Source: Streptomyces populi
GTDB lineage: Bacteria > Actinomycetota > Actinomycetes > Streptomycetales > Streptomycetaceae
Length of the DNA: 64,000 nt
Direction: 5' to 3'
Assembly (NCBI RefSeq): GCF_002911015.1
Contig: NZ_KZ626869.1
Location: 1 to 64,000, forward strand
The translations under genes were made by a program, and so were the position numbers. Positions 9,153 through 17,756 of this stretch are shown here, piece after piece. Position 1 is the stretch's first letter. Every line of letters begins with the position of its first letter. A model generated the notes under the pieces. It saw only the letters and a list, made by a program, of their open reading frames with translations. It did not search any database and was not told where the DNA came from.

Positions 9153-9503
9153 ATGTCTGCACTCCGCGCGATGCCGCTGCTCACGGTGAGCGATCTCGAT
9201 TCCGCAGTGGAAGCCCATGTCCGGGTCACCGGAATGGAAGTGATCATGAATCACGGCTGGATCGCCACCTTGGCCCCGCCCACGGACCACTCCGTACAGG
9301 TCAGTCTGATCACCAAGGACCCCACCGGGCCGGTGAACCCGGCGGCCTCCCTGGAGGTGGAGGACCTGGACGCGGCCCTGGCCGGGGCCCGCGCCGCCGG
9401 TCTGGAGATCCTGTACGGACCGGCGGACGAGGAGTGGGGCGTACGGCGTTTCTTCTACCGGGACCACGACGGCAACGTCGTCAACGTCCTCACCCACCTC
9501 TGA
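9153..9503 (+). CDS. VOC-family protein (glyoxalase / bleomycin resistance fold)
   Basis: 116 aa; ATG start without a visible ribosome-binding site (see the candidate leaderless -10 box). It shows the paired beta-alpha-beta-beta-beta pattern of vicinal oxygen chelate proteins: MPLLTVSDLDSAVEAH at the N-terminus and FYRDHDGNVVNVL at the C-terminus, the latter supplying a usual metal-ligand position. Members include glyoxalases, dioxygenases and drug-binding immunity proteins. Divergent from the FAD oxidase and directly upstream of a methyltransferase gene. A role in self-protection by binding the thiazoline product is possible but unproven. Confidence 0.85.
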   Translation: MSALRAMPLLTVSDLDSAVEAHVRVTGMEVIMNHGWIATLAPPTDHSVQVSLITKDPTGPVNPAASLEVEDLDAALAGARAAGLEILYGPADEEWGVRRFFYRDHDGNVVNVLTHL

Positions 9504-9508
9504 CCGCC

Positions 9509-10693
9509 GTGGCCCCCGCCTTCCGCCACCCCGCCGCCCCCCGCTCCGGCCTCGGCGTGCCGCCCGGCCGGCGGGGGGAGTCCGCCGCCTCCGCCGGATC
9601 GGTGGCGGACTCCCCGCAGGCGTTCTCGCTGCGGCTCTTCGCCGCCGGGCTCGCCTCGGCCGAGCTGATGACCTGCTTCCTCGGTCTGGAACTGGGCCTG
9701 TACGAAGCCCTGCGTCGCACCGGCCCCGCCACGGCCGCACGGGTGGCCGAGGAGAGTGACCTCGATGCCAGGGCGGTCCGGGAGTGGCTGGAACAGCAGA
9801 CCTGTGCCGGTGTGCTGACCGTCGACGAGCCCGGGGCGCCCCCGGAGGCACGGCGGTTCACGCTGCCGCCGGCCCACGCGGAGGCGCTGCTCGACGCCGA
9901 CAGCCCGAACTGGATCGCCCCGCTGGTCGTGATGCCCATCGGCGGCATGGCGGCCGTGCTGCCTCAGCTGGTGGACGCCTACCGCGGCCGCCGGGGCCTC
10001 CCGTACGCGGCCTACGGCGAGGCCCTGCGCGGTGGTCAGGCAGGCCTGAACCGCGGTGTCTTCGAACACCACCTGCCCGGCTGGATCAGCCGCCACCTGC
10101 CCGACATCGACGCCCGGCTGCGGGTGCCCGGGAGCAGCATCGCCGACGTGGCGTGCGGCTCCGGCCTCTCCACCCTGGCGCTGGCCCGGATGTTCCCCGA
10201 CGCCGAGGTGCACGGGCTCGACCTCGACGAGGCGTCGATCCGGGACGCCGAGGCGAACCTGGCCGCCACCGATCCCGCGGAGAGGCTGCGCGACCGGGTC
10301 CGGTTCCGCGCCGGTGACGCCGGCGACGCCGGGCCGGCCGGTCACACCCTGGTCTGCGTGTTCGACGCCCTGCACGACATGTCCGCACCGGTGGACGTCC
10401 TCCGGGCCTGCCGCCGGCTGACGGCTCCGGGGGGCGCGGTGCTGCTGATGGAGCCGTCCGTCGGCGAGCGGTTCACACCGGCCGCGCCGGACAGCGAGCG
10501 CTTCCACTACGCCGTCAGCGTGCTGCACTGCCTGCCGGTCGGGATGAGCCGGACGCCGAGCGCGGCCACGGGCACGGTGATGCGCCCGGACACCGTGCGC
10601 GCGTACGCCGCCGAGGCGGGCCTGGACACCAGGGTGATCGACGTGGGGCACCCGTTCCACCGGCTGTACCGGCTCACGGCCCGCCCGCGGTGA
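9509..10693 (+). CDS. Class I SAM methyltransferase with N-terminal winged-helix-like dimerisation region
   Basis: About 394 aa from GTG 9509, five bases after the VOC stop. GTG 9557 or 9602 are equally possible starts, because no ribosome-binding site settles it. The N-terminal part (MTCFLGLELGLYEALRRTGP, AARVAEESDLDARAVREWLE) resembles the small helical domain found before many small-molecule methyltransferase cores. SAM motif I is IADVACGSGLSTLALARMFP, followed by GLDLDEASI and CVFDALHDM. The lack of a PCP-type partner suggests a diffusible or carrier-bound small substrate. Probably a tailoring O-, N- or C-methyltransferase. It ends at a strong bidirectional terminator. Confidence 0.85.
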   Translation: MAPAFRHPAAPRSGLGVPPGRRGESAASAGSVADSPQAFSLRLFAAGLASAELMTCFLGLELGLYEALRRTGPATAARVAEESDLDARAVREWLEQQTCAGVLTVDEPGAPPEARRFTLPPAHAEALLDADSPNWIAPLVVMPIGGMAAVLPQLVDAYRGRRGLPYAAYGEALRGGQAGLNRGVFEHHLPGWISRHLPDIDARLRVPGSSIADVACGSGLSTLALARMFPDAEVHGLDLDEASIRDAEANLAATDPAERLRDRVRFRAGDAGDAGPAGHTLVCVFDALHDMSAPVDVLRACRRLTAPGGAVLLMEPSVGERFTPAAPDSERFHYAVSVLHCLPVGMSRTPSAATGTVMRPDTVRAYAAEAGLDTRVIDVGHPFHRLYRLTARPR

Positions 10694-10706
10694 GGCGGTT
10701 CGCGCG

Positions 10707-10755
10707 CACGGCGACGGCTCCCGGCCTCCGTGGGAGGCCGGGAGCCGTCGCCGTG
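10707..10755. terminator. Bidirectional 23-bp hairpin terminator
   Basis: Perfect 23-bp inverted repeat (arms 10707-10729 and 10733-10755, loop of 3). It lies in the 73-bp gap between the converging methyltransferase (ends 10693) and hydrolase (ends 10767) genes and so can serve both. Confidence 0.85.
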
Positions 10756-10766
10756 CCGGAAGGGCG

Positions 10767-11636
10767 TCAGTCCTCTTCCGGCCGGTCCTCGGAGGGTCGG
10801 CGCGAGCCGCGCGGGACGCCGACCTTGCCGGAGCGCAGGTAGTCGGCGACCAGTGCGTTGACCTCGGTGGGCTTCTCCAGCAGGGACGCGTGCCCGCAGT
10901 TGCGGATCTCGGTGTACTCGGCGGTGGGGATCAGGTCCGCCAGTTCCCGCGACAGGTGCCGGGGCGCCACTATGTCGTGCTCCATGCCCACCACGAGCAA
11001 CGGCACCCGGATCGCGGCCACTTCCTCGTCGCCGGGCCGGAAGGCGGTGCTCGCCTCCGCGTGTCCGATGGCCCCGTGCCCGCCCGACTCCGCCAGCCCG
11101 GCCAGCCCGTCCAGGTAGGGCGCGATGAACTGGTCGCGGTTGAGCGCGCGCGGCCCGAACAGGTACATCGCCCGGAAGACCCCCTCCAGCAGGGCCGGGA
11201 CCTTGTGCCCGTTCTTGAGCCGGTCCACCGCCTCGGCCTGGATGGCCTGTTGCAGCTTGCCGGGCTTCCACGGAACCCCGATGAGGGCGGCGCGCTCGAT
11301 GAGGTCGGGGCGCTTCATCGCCAGCTCCAGCAGGATCATCGCGCCCACCGAGTAGCCGATGTAGGTGCAGGGTCCCAGCTCCAGCGCCTCGTTGAGCGCG
11401 GCCAGGTCCTGTCCGAGCAGCTCCACGGTGTACGGCGGAGGGGTCTCCTCCGACGGGTGCACACCGCGCAGGTCGAAGGTGACGACGCGGTATCCGGCCT
11501 TCGTCAGCTGCGGCACCTGCATGGTCTCGAACAGGGACGCCTGGTGCTGGCCGGGCACGAGCACGACCACGGGACCGTCCTCGGGCCCGTGGATGTCGTA
11601 GCTCAGGGTGACGTCCGTGGGCAGGGTGACTTTCAT
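10767..11636 (-). CDS. Alpha/beta hydrolase
   Basis: 289 aa; ATG start with AAGGGAA a few bases upstream. Fold markers: VVVLVPGQHQASLFETM (oxyanion region), VTFDLRGVHPSEE, nucleophile elbow GYSVGAM (Ser near residue 97), acid in GMEHDIVAP, and the general-base His in NCGHASLLEKP. It is the last gene of the minus-strand block that holds the exporter and the FAD monooxygenase. It could be an esterase, lactonase or C-C hydrolase acting on the product. The charged C-terminal tail (GSRRPSEDRPEED) is outside the fold. Confidence 0.88.
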   Translation of the reverse strand: MKVTLPTDVTLSYDIHGPEDGPVVVLVPGQHQASLFETMQVPQLTKAGYRVVTFDLRGVHPSEETPPPYTVELLGQDLAALNEALELGPCTYIGYSVGAMILLELAMKRPDLIERAALIGVPWKPGKLQQAIQAEAVDRLKNGHKVPALLEGVFRAMYLFGPRALNRDQFIAPYLDGLAGLAESGGHGAIGHAEASTAFRPGDEEVAAIRVPLLVVGMEHDIVAPRHLSRELADLIPTAEYTEIRNCGHASLLEKPTEVNALVADYLRSGKVGVPRGSRRPSEDRPEED

Positions 11637-11657
11637 GGTGTTCCCTTCTGTGGGCGC

Positions 11658-13022
11658 TCAGCCGGTGACCAGGCGCTCGAAGTCCTGACGGCTCGGTCCG
11701 ACGTGGTCGCGGCGTAGATCGGGGTGCTCGCGCAGGAATGCGAGCACCCGGCGGGCCACCTTGCGGTCCCCCATCAGCTCCGCCGGGGTGAGCAGCATGT
11801 GGTAGACCCGCTCGGCGGCGATCCGCACGTGCTCGTCCTCCTCGCGCAGGACCGCGAGGGCGGTGAGGACGCGGGCGGACAGCGAGTCGTCGTGCGCCCC
11901 GCCCGCCAGCTCGGCGAGCCGGGCGGCGTCGGTGGCGACCTGCTGCTCGAACCACTGCCCCAGGCACCGTTCGGTGGCCGCGTGGGTCTCCGTCGCCCAG
12001 TCCTCCGGGTCCCGGTCGAGCCGGCCGAGCTGGTCGGCGACGGTCCTGGCGTGCGCCAGGCCGAGCGAGACGCCTCGCCCGAACGTGGGGTTGGTCTGTA
12101 CGCAGGCGTCTCCCACCAGCACGAAGCCGGTGACCAGCGGGGCTCCGTCCGCCACCAGCGACCGGTGGCGGTTCTCCAGCCCGGCCATCGGCATCGGGCC
12201 GCCGACCGGTGCCGCCCCGTCGAGCCAGTCGCGCACCGGGGCCACACTGTCCAGGAAGCGGAGGTAGACCCTGCGCTCCAGCAGCCGGGTCCGCACGGGG
12301 TCGTGGGAGGACACGGTGGTCGACAGGTGGAAGCGGCCGTTGTCGCCGGGGAAGGCCAGCACGGTGGCGAAGTCGAGCTCGTGCACCACCGGGGCCCGCA
12401 GGGACGGGAACCTGGTGCCGCCGCCCAGCGCGAACTCCTGGGCGATGTAGGAGAACCCGCAGGACTGGACCGTCTCCCGGGGCGGGAGGCCACCGATCCC
12501 GGTGAGCCAGGAGGCCGCCGAGGACCTGCGGCCGGTGGCGTCCAGCACCACGTCGGCGGTCACTTCGCCGCCCTCCGCGAGGCGGACCCCGTACACATGG
12601 GGAACACCGCGCGGAGTCCCGGTGCCCAGCAGACCGGTGGCCCGGTCGTGCAGCAGCGTGACCGCACGGTCGGCGGCGACCCGGCGGCGCAGTGCGGCCT
12701 CGAAGACCAGCCGGCGGCTGAGCAGACCGAGGTCGTCGCCGCCCGTCTCCAGGGGCACGGGGACCGCGCCGCGGCCGGTCAGGTCCGCCAGCACCTCGGG
12801 GCACTCCTCGCGCAGCACCCCGATGCCCAGCCCGAGCAGGGCGTGCCCCTGGCGGGCGTGCGGCACCCCGCTCCGCTCCCAGTCGGCCACTTCGGCGTGG
12901 GGCCCGCCCTCGGGGGGCGGACCGTCCCGCTCGACGAGCGTCACCCGGTGCCCGCGGCGGGCGGCGAAGGCCGCGAGGCCCAGACCGGCCACTCCCGCGC
13001 CCAGCACGACGATGTCCGCCAC
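11658..13022 (-). CDS. FAD-dependent monooxygenase / oxidoreductase
   Basis: 454 aa; GTG start two bases after the permease stop. The N-terminal Rossmann motif VVLGAGVAGLGLAAFAARRG is followed by VERDGPP. The second FAD motif GDACVQTNPTFGRGVSLGLA appears in the C-terminal half, and DATGRRSSAASWL lies mid-protein. This layout is that of flavin oxidoreductases related to phenolic monooxygenases, geranylgeranyl reductases and flavin halogenases. No WxWxIP halogenase motif was seen, so hydroxylation, epoxidation or C=C reduction is more likely than halogenation. Co-transcribed with the ABC-2 exporter and the hydrolase. Confidence 0.88.
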   Translation of the reverse strand: MADIVVLGAGVAGLGLAAFAARRGHRVTLVERDGPPPEGGPHAEVADWERSGVPHARQGHALLGLGIGVLREECPEVLADLTGRGAVPVPLETGGDDLGLLSRRLVFEAALRRRVAADRAVTLLHDRATGLLGTGTPRGVPHVYGVRLAEGGEVTADVVLDATGRRSSAASWLTGIGGLPPRETVQSCGFSYIAQEFALGGGTRFPSLRAPVVHELDFATVLAFPGDNGRFHLSTTVSSHDPVRTRLLERRVYLRFLDSVAPVRDWLDGAAPVGGPMPMAGLENRHRSLVADGAPLVTGFVLVGDACVQTNPTFGRGVSLGLAHARTVADQLGRLDRDPEDWATETHAATERCLGQWFEQQVATDAARLAELAGGAHDDSLSARVLTALAVLREEDEHVRIAAERVYHMLLTPAELMGDRKVARRVLAFLREHPDLRRDHVGPSRQDFERLVTG

Positions 13023-13024
13023 GG

Positions 13025-13855
13025 TCAGCCGCGCTTCACGAGCATCGCGAAGCGCCGGGTGGCGACGGCCGTGCACACCGCCGTGACCCCGAGGGTCCAG
13101 GCGGCGGTTCCGAGCACCGGTGCGGTCAGCGCCCCCCGGTGGGAGAGGCCGGCCAGGGCGTCGGCCGCCAGGGAGACGGGGTTGACGCTCACCGCGGGGC
13201 GGATCCAGTGCGGGAACGCCTCCAGCGGTACGTAGCCGCTGGACATCAACGTCAGTACGAGCGTGGGCATCTGGACGTAGCGCACGATGATGCCGGGATG
13301 CTGGGCGACCAGCGCGACGGCGACCGCCAGCGCACTGCACATCATCCCGAACAACGCCACGATCCCGAAGAAGCCGAGGACCGCCAGCGGTCCCCGGGAG
13401 AACCGGAAGCCGACCGTGTGGGCGACGAGCGTCACCAGGACGGCCACTCCCATGATCCGTACGAAGTCCCCGCCGATCCGCCCGAAGACGTACGCCCGCA
13501 TGTCCAGCGGCATCGCCCGCAGCCGGTCGAACACCCCGCTGCGGATGTCGCTCCACAGGGCGATCGCGGTGGTGAGGATCGAGGAGAACGCCGTGGTGAG
13601 CACGATCAACGGGGCGAGCCGCCGGACGTAGTCGACGTCCTGGGTGTCGCGCACCAGCACGCCGAAGGCCGCCAGCAGCATGAAGAGCTGGAGCAGCGGA
13701 AAGGCGACGGTGACGATGAGCATCATCCGGTTGCGGACGAACTGCCGGATCACCCGTCCGGCGATGATCGCGGAGGCCCTGGTCAGGGTGGTCGGTTCGG
13801 ACGAGGGGGACGGCAGCACCACCGGTGCGACAGGTCCCGTCGCCTGCGCGGTCAT
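13025..13855 (-). CDS. ABC-2 type transporter permease (DrrB-like)
   Basis: 276 aa; the ATG overlaps the preceding permease stop (ATGA). Six hydrophobic segments typical of ABC-2 permeases, with LIVTVAFPLLQLFMLLAAFG first, then FDRLRAMPLDM (the conserved cytoplasmic loop) and NPVSLAADALAGL near the end. It works with the ATPase at 14667-15605 and the second permease at 13852-14670, so the pair probably forms a heterodimeric exporter of the DrrAB kind for the cluster product. Confidence 0.9.
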   Translation of the reverse strand: MTAQATGPVAPVVLPSPSSEPTTLTRASAIIAGRVIRQFVRNRMMLIVTVAFPLLQLFMLLAAFGVLVRDTQDVDYVRRLAPLIVLTTAFSSILTTAIALWSDIRSGVFDRLRAMPLDMRAYVFGRIGGDFVRIMGVAVLVTLVAHTVGFRFSRGPLAVLGFFGIVALFGMMCSALAVAVALVAQHPGIIVRYVQMPTLVLTLMSSGYVPLEAFPHWIRPAVSVNPVSLAADALAGLSHRGALTAPVLGTAAWTLGVTAVCTAVATRRFAMLVKRG

Positions 13856-14670
13856 CGGACGGCCACCTTCCTGAAGGCTGCGGTCGTGGTCCACGAGAAG
13901 ACGGCCAGGAGGCCCACCAGCCACGCGAGGCCGGGCAGGGTCGCGCCCCAGGTGAGTTCGGCGGTCGAGAGGGCGCGCAGCGCGTCGATCACCCCGGACA
14001 CCGGGGATGCCGCGACGACCGGCCGGAGCCAGCCGGGGAAGAGGTCCGCCTCGACGAAGCCGGTGGAGAGCACCAGCAGCGGCAGGTACGGCAGGTGGAG
14101 CACCGCGCTGAGCGCCTCCAGGTTGCGCAGGCGCAGCGCGATGGTGGCCGTGGCCAGCGACAGCGCCACGGTGAACGCCACGGCGAGCGCGAAGAATCCC
14201 AGCGCGGCGAACGCCCCGTGGTCGAAGCGGAAGCCCGCCAGGTGCCCGGCGAGGACGATGGCGACGCTGGACAGGAGACCTTGCAGCGCCACCACGGCCA
14301 GGTGTGCCAGGCCCATCGCGCGCATGTCGACCGGGCTGGTCAGCAGGCGGGAGAAGACGCCGCTGGAGCGGTCGGCGGCCAGTTCGGTGGCGCTCCCGAT
14401 GGCCACGAACATCAGCGCCTGGACCAGGACGGTCGGGGTCACGAAGCGGCCGAACCCGATCCCTTGATCGTCGAGCATTCCGGCGAAGGTGCAGTAGAAG
14501 ACCGCGAGGAAGAGCAGCGGCTGCACCACGGTGGCGACCAGGCCGCCCCGGGAGAACGAGCGCACCCGCAACCGGTCGAAGAGCACGCGGAAGTCGTGTC
14601 GCCGGCCGGCCGGCCGGCCCGGGAGCGCCGGGGCGCCGGGCACCGCGGCGACGTCGGACGTGGTGCTCAT
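13852..14670 (-). CDS. ABC-2 type transporter permease (second subunit)
   Basis: 272 aa; ATG start overlaps the ATPase stop and the gene overlaps the next permease by four bases. A membrane protein with the ABC-2 loop SRLLTSPVDMRAMGLAH and terminal ASPVSGVIDALRALST. It is clearly similar in layout to the neighbouring permease (both keep a V-D-R-L/S-P-D-M-R loop), suggesting an old duplication. It forms an ATPase-permease-permease exporter operon. Confidence 0.9.
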   Translation of the reverse strand: MSTTSDVAAVPGAPALPGRPAGRRHDFRVLFDRLRVRSFSRGGLVATVVQPLLFLAVFYCTFAGMLDDQGIGFGRFVTPTVLVQALMFVAIGSATELAADRSSGVFSRLLTSPVDMRAMGLAHLAVVALQGLLSSVAIVLAGHLAGFRFDHGAFAALGFFALAVAFTVALSLATATIALRLRNLEALSAVLHLPYLPLLVLSTGFVEADLFPGWLRPVVAASPVSGVIDALRALSTAELTWGATLPGLAWLVGLLAVFSWTTTAAFRKVAVR

Positions 14671-15605
14671 CGGGTGGCCTCCTTCTCCATCGGCTCGGTG
14701 AGCGCGAAGAAGACTTCGTCGAGCGTCGGCCTGGTCACCTCGATGTCGGCGATCCGCAGTCCCTTGCCGTCCAGCCGACCGAGCACCGCGGCGACGTCCT
14801 CGGGACGCGACATGGGCACGGCGACCTTGTCGCCCTCGGCGGTCACGCCCGGCAGGTCGCCGAGAGAGTGGCGCGCCGCTTCGGCGTCGGCGCCACTGGT
14901 CATGGTGAGCCGGCACATGATGCCGCCGACGTCGCGCTTGAGCTCGTCCGACGAGCCGTCCGCGAGGACCCGGCCCTTGTCGATGACGACGACGCGGTCG
15001 GCGAGCTGGTCGGCCTCCTCCAGGTACTGCGTGGTGAGCAGGACGGCGACCCCCCGTCCCGCCTCGGCCCTGACCATGTCCCACAGGAGTTTGCGGCTGC
15101 GCGGGTCGAGGCCGGTGGTCGGTTCGTCCAGCACCAGCACCGGCCGGGGGACCACCAGACTGACGGCGAGGTCGAGGCGGCGGCGCATACCGCCGGAGAG
15201 GTATCCCACGGGCGTGTACGCCGCCTCGCCCAGCTCGAACCGCTCCAGCATCTCCCCCGCCCGCTGCCGGGCCTCGCCCCGGCCCAGGCCCAGCAGCCGG
15301 CCGAAGAACACGAGGTTCTCCCGGGGGCTGATCTGCTCGTCGAGGGCGGCGAACTGCCCGGTGACCGCGATGTTGGCGCGCACCAGGGACGGCTCGCTCC
15401 CGGGGTCGTGCCCCAGGACGCGGATGGTGCCGCCGTCCGGCCGCAGCAGCGTGGTCAGGCAGTTGATGAGGGTGGTCTTGCCCGCTCCGTTGGGGCCGAG
15501 CAGGCCCACCACGCTTCCGGCCGGTATCCGTAGCGACACACGGTCGAGTGCGGTCTGCTCGCCGAATCGTTTGGTGAGGCCCGACAGGGAGATCGCCTCG
15601 GTCAT
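14667..15605 (-). CDS. ABC transporter ATP-binding protein (DrrA family)
   Basis: 312 aa; ATG with AAGGAG upstream. Walker A LLGPNGAGKTTLINCL (near residue 35-50), signature YLSGGMRRRLDLA (near 136), Walker B PVLVLDEPTTGLDP and H-loop-like TTQYLEEADQLADR. The C-terminal extension (TRPTLDEVFFALTE) is the mark of DrrA-type drug-export ATPases. It drives the two permeases that follow. Its place inside the cluster points to export or self-resistance. Confidence 0.93.
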   Translation of the reverse strand: MTEAISLSGLTKRFGEQTALDRVSLRIPAGSVVGLLGPNGAGKTTLINCLTTLLRPDGGTIRVLGHDPGSEPSLVRANIAVTGQFAALDEQISPRENLVFFGRLLGLGRGEARQRAGEMLERFELGEAAYTPVGYLSGGMRRRLDLAVSLVVPRPVLVLDEPTTGLDPRSRKLLWDMVRAEAGRGVAVLLTTQYLEEADQLADRVVVIDKGRVLADGSSDELKRDVGGIMCRLTMTSGADAEAARHSLGDLPGVTAEGDKVAVPMSRPEDVAAVLGRLDGKGLRIADIEVTRPTLDEVFFALTEPMEKEATR

Positions 15606-15650
15606 CGTGGCTCCTTCATGACGTCGTCGTGCTCGGGTCGGTGGTGGCGA

Positions 15651-15920
15651 TCACGACGGCGTCCGGGCCTCGACCTGGCCCAGGACGTAGGTGAGCACCT
15701 GTTCGGTGGTCTGGATGGCACGTCCGGTCTGCTCGTCGATCGGCGGCAGGTCGAAGTCGTCCTCGATCGCGAACGCCAGCTCCAGCAGGGCGAGGGAGTG
15801 AAACCCCAGGTCCTCGACCAGACGCATGTCTTTGCCCGCCTCGAACCGCTCCCGCTCAGGGGCTAGTTGCTCGATGATCGCGAGTACGGTCTCGCGCACC
15901 TCTTCGCTGGAGTAGGACAT
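15651..15920 (-). CDS. Free-standing acyl carrier protein
   Basis: 89 aa; ATG with AGGAG upstream. Four-helix carrier protein pattern with the phosphopantetheine site LGFHSLALLELAF. The attachment Ser is near residue 42, and the usual Asp before it is replaced by His. ILE and FDLPPIDEQ are typical acyl carrier features. It lies directly after a fatty-acyl-AMP-ligase-like gene on the same strand, so that enzyme probably loads it. It may carry an acyl or aryl starter or a side-chain precursor. Confidence 0.9.
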   Translation of the reverse strand: MSYSSEEVRETVLAIIEQLAPERERFEAGKDMRLVEDLGFHSLALLELAFAIEDDFDLPPIDEQTGRAIQTTEQVLTYVLGQVEARTPS

Positions 15921-15943
15921 GTGATCTCCTGTTCTGTGGCCGG

Positions 15944-17608
15944 TCAGGCAGTGGTGTCGGCCGCGGCGGACACCGCGTCGAAGGTGTGCTCCCGGCTGAG
16001 GCTCTGCCACAGCTGACGGCGGCGGCTCTTGCCGCTGCTGGTGCGCGGGATCGCGCCGCGCGGCACCTGGGTCACATGTCTGCGGGTACCGGGGCAGGCC
16101 GCGGCGAGCACGTCCTCGGCCACCTCGGCGGCCCGGGTGTCGAGTCCCTCCAGCACAGCCACGGCGTGCGGGCGCCCGTCCGCCTCGCCCAGCACCACGC
16201 AGACCCTGCTCAGGTCGAGTCCGGCCCGCCCGAGCATCAGCTCGACGTCCTCGGCGAAGAGCGAGCGGGCGTTGACCTTGACGCTGTCACCGAGCCGGCC
16301 CAGCACGTAGAACTCGCCCGCCAGCTCGAAGGCGACGTCGCGGGTGAGGAGCCGACCGTCCTCGAAGGCGGTGCCCCCGGCAGGACCGGCCGCGAGGTAG
16401 CCGTCGGCCAACGAGGAGCCGCGAAGCGCCATTTCGCCGACGTGGCCCTCAGGCAGCGGCCGTCCGTCCTCGCCGACGACCTGCACCGTCAAGCCGTCCA
16501 GTGCGCGGCCGCAGCTGATCACCCGGACCGTCTCGCGGGACGTGGCCTCGGCCGCGAGGCTCACCTTCGCTCCGACCCGCAGGTCGTCCCGGTGCACGCG
16601 GACGGAGCGCGGGCTCTCCCCGAGGGGCGCTCCGGTGACGGCGAGGGTGCTCTCGGCCAGACCGTAGGCGGGGGTGAGGGCGTTCGGGGACAGTCCGTGC
16701 GGGCTCATCAGATCGGTGAAGCGGGTCACCAGCGCGGGATCGATGCGTTCGGCCCCGACGATGACCGCCCGGGTGCGGGACAGGTCGGCGCCTTCGAGGT
16801 CGGCAGGGCCGATCCGGTCCACTATGCGCTGTAGGCCGAACGCCGGGGTCGCGGTGATCGTGGCGGGCCGGTCGACCCGGTTGGCGTCGAAGCGGGTGAC
16901 GTACGACAGCGGGTGGCGCAGGAAGGTCTCGGGCCTGCACACCGCCAGCCGGTTGTTGCCGGAGACGGGCACCACCAGACAGCCGATGAGCCCCATGTCG
17001 TGGTGCATCGGCAGCCAGGAGCACCAGGAGTCGTCACGGCCCGCCCGCTCCCAGGCGCGGATCGCGGCGGTGTTGGCGTCGAGCGCGGCGTGGCTGATCC
17101 GCACTCCGCGCGGCCTGCCCGAGCTGCCCGAGGTGAACTGGACGAGGGCCTGTTCGTCGGGGGCCCGCCGGCCGGGCCCGCCCGCGCCGAGCTCCTCCAG
17201 CAGCAGGACGCGCGTGCGTGGCCCGGCCTCGGCGAGCACGTCCACGGCGTAGTCGTGGTGGGCGGCGTCCACCACCACGGTGTCGGCGTCCACGGCGGTG
17301 ACGACGGCACGGACGTGCGCGCGGGCGGCCTCGCCCGACACCCGGGTGGGGGGCGCCAGTACGCTCACCACGCATCCGGCGGCCTGTACCCCGTAGAAGG
17401 CGGCGACGAGGTCGGGTCCGGTGGAGCACAGCAGCGGCACGACCGCCCCGCGGGGCACGCCCTCCGTGATCAGCCCGCCCGCGATCCGGCTCGCCGCGTC
17501 GGCGAGTTCGGTGTAGGGCCGGTAGGTGTGGGACACCTCGTCGAACATCTCCACGCCGGTGTCGTCGCGGGGTGCGTCGAGCCAGCTCAGCGTGTGGGGT
17601 CGGCTCAT
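15944..17608 (-). CDS. Fatty-acyl-AMP ligase-like acyl-adenylating enzyme
   Basis: 554 aa; ATG with GAGGAG upstream. ATP-binding VQFTSGSSGRPRGVRISH, then WLPMHHDMGLIGCL, a motif of the FAAL subgroup, NALTPAYGLAESTLAV, and the C-terminal lysine region IPRTSSGKSRRRQLW. FAALs adenylate an acid and pass it to a carrier protein rather than to CoA. The neighbouring ACP is the obvious acceptor. The substrate cannot be read from sequence: a fatty acid, a polyketide-derived acid or an aryl acid are all open. Confidence 0.88.
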   Translation of the reverse strand: MSRPHTLSWLDAPRDDTGVEMFDEVSHTYRPYTELADAASRIAGGLITEGVPRGAVVPLLCSTGPDLVAAFYGVQAAGCVVSVLAPPTRVSGEAARAHVRAVVTAVDADTVVVDAAHHDYAVDVLAEAGPRTRVLLLEELGAGGPGRRAPDEQALVQFTSGSSGRPRGVRISHAALDANTAAIRAWERAGRDDSWCSWLPMHHDMGLIGCLVVPVSGNNRLAVCRPETFLRHPLSYVTRFDANRVDRPATITATPAFGLQRIVDRIGPADLEGADLSRTRAVIVGAERIDPALVTRFTDLMSPHGLSPNALTPAYGLAESTLAVTGAPLGESPRSVRVHRDDLRVGAKVSLAAEATSRETVRVISCGRALDGLTVQVVGEDGRPLPEGHVGEMALRGSSLADGYLAAGPAGGTAFEDGRLLTRDVAFELAGEFYVLGRLGDSVKVNARSLFAEDVELMLGRAGLDLSRVCVVLGEADGRPHAVAVLEGLDTRAAEVAEDVLAAACPGTRRHVTQVPRGAIPRTSSGKSRRRQLWQSLSREHTFDAVSAAADTTA

Positions 17609-17756
17609 CCATCACTCCTCGGCGGGCGGCCCGGGGGCCGGGGTCTCATCGGCGACGCTGGTGACGATAGGAGCGATCGCGGCGGCGTCCGTCGTCTCTT
17701 TCACGGCTCTGTTCGTCCCGGGCGGCGCGGCCCGGCGGGCCGGAACACTGGCTGCC
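17609..17756. promoter_or_regulatory. Divergent intergenic region between the two acyl-AMP ligase genes
   Basis: 148 bp between the FAAL-like gene (minus) and the aryl-AMP ligase (plus). Promoters for both must lie here or be shared. No clear -35/-10 pair, Fur/DtxR-like box or long inverted repeat was recognised. Confidence 0.5.

Noticed and set aside
10507..12804. Minus-strand open frame of 765 codons across the hydrolase and FAD monooxygenase genes
   Set aside because: It is an out-of-frame shadow of two well-supported genes and has no domain of its own.
11658..13022. Flavin-dependent halogenase
   Set aside because: The FAD fold is right, but no W-x-W-x-I-P motif was found.
13139..15621. 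Long plus-strand frames opposite the ABC transporter genes
   Set aside because: The minus-strand genes show Walker motifs and membrane segments. The plus frames are low-complexity shadows.
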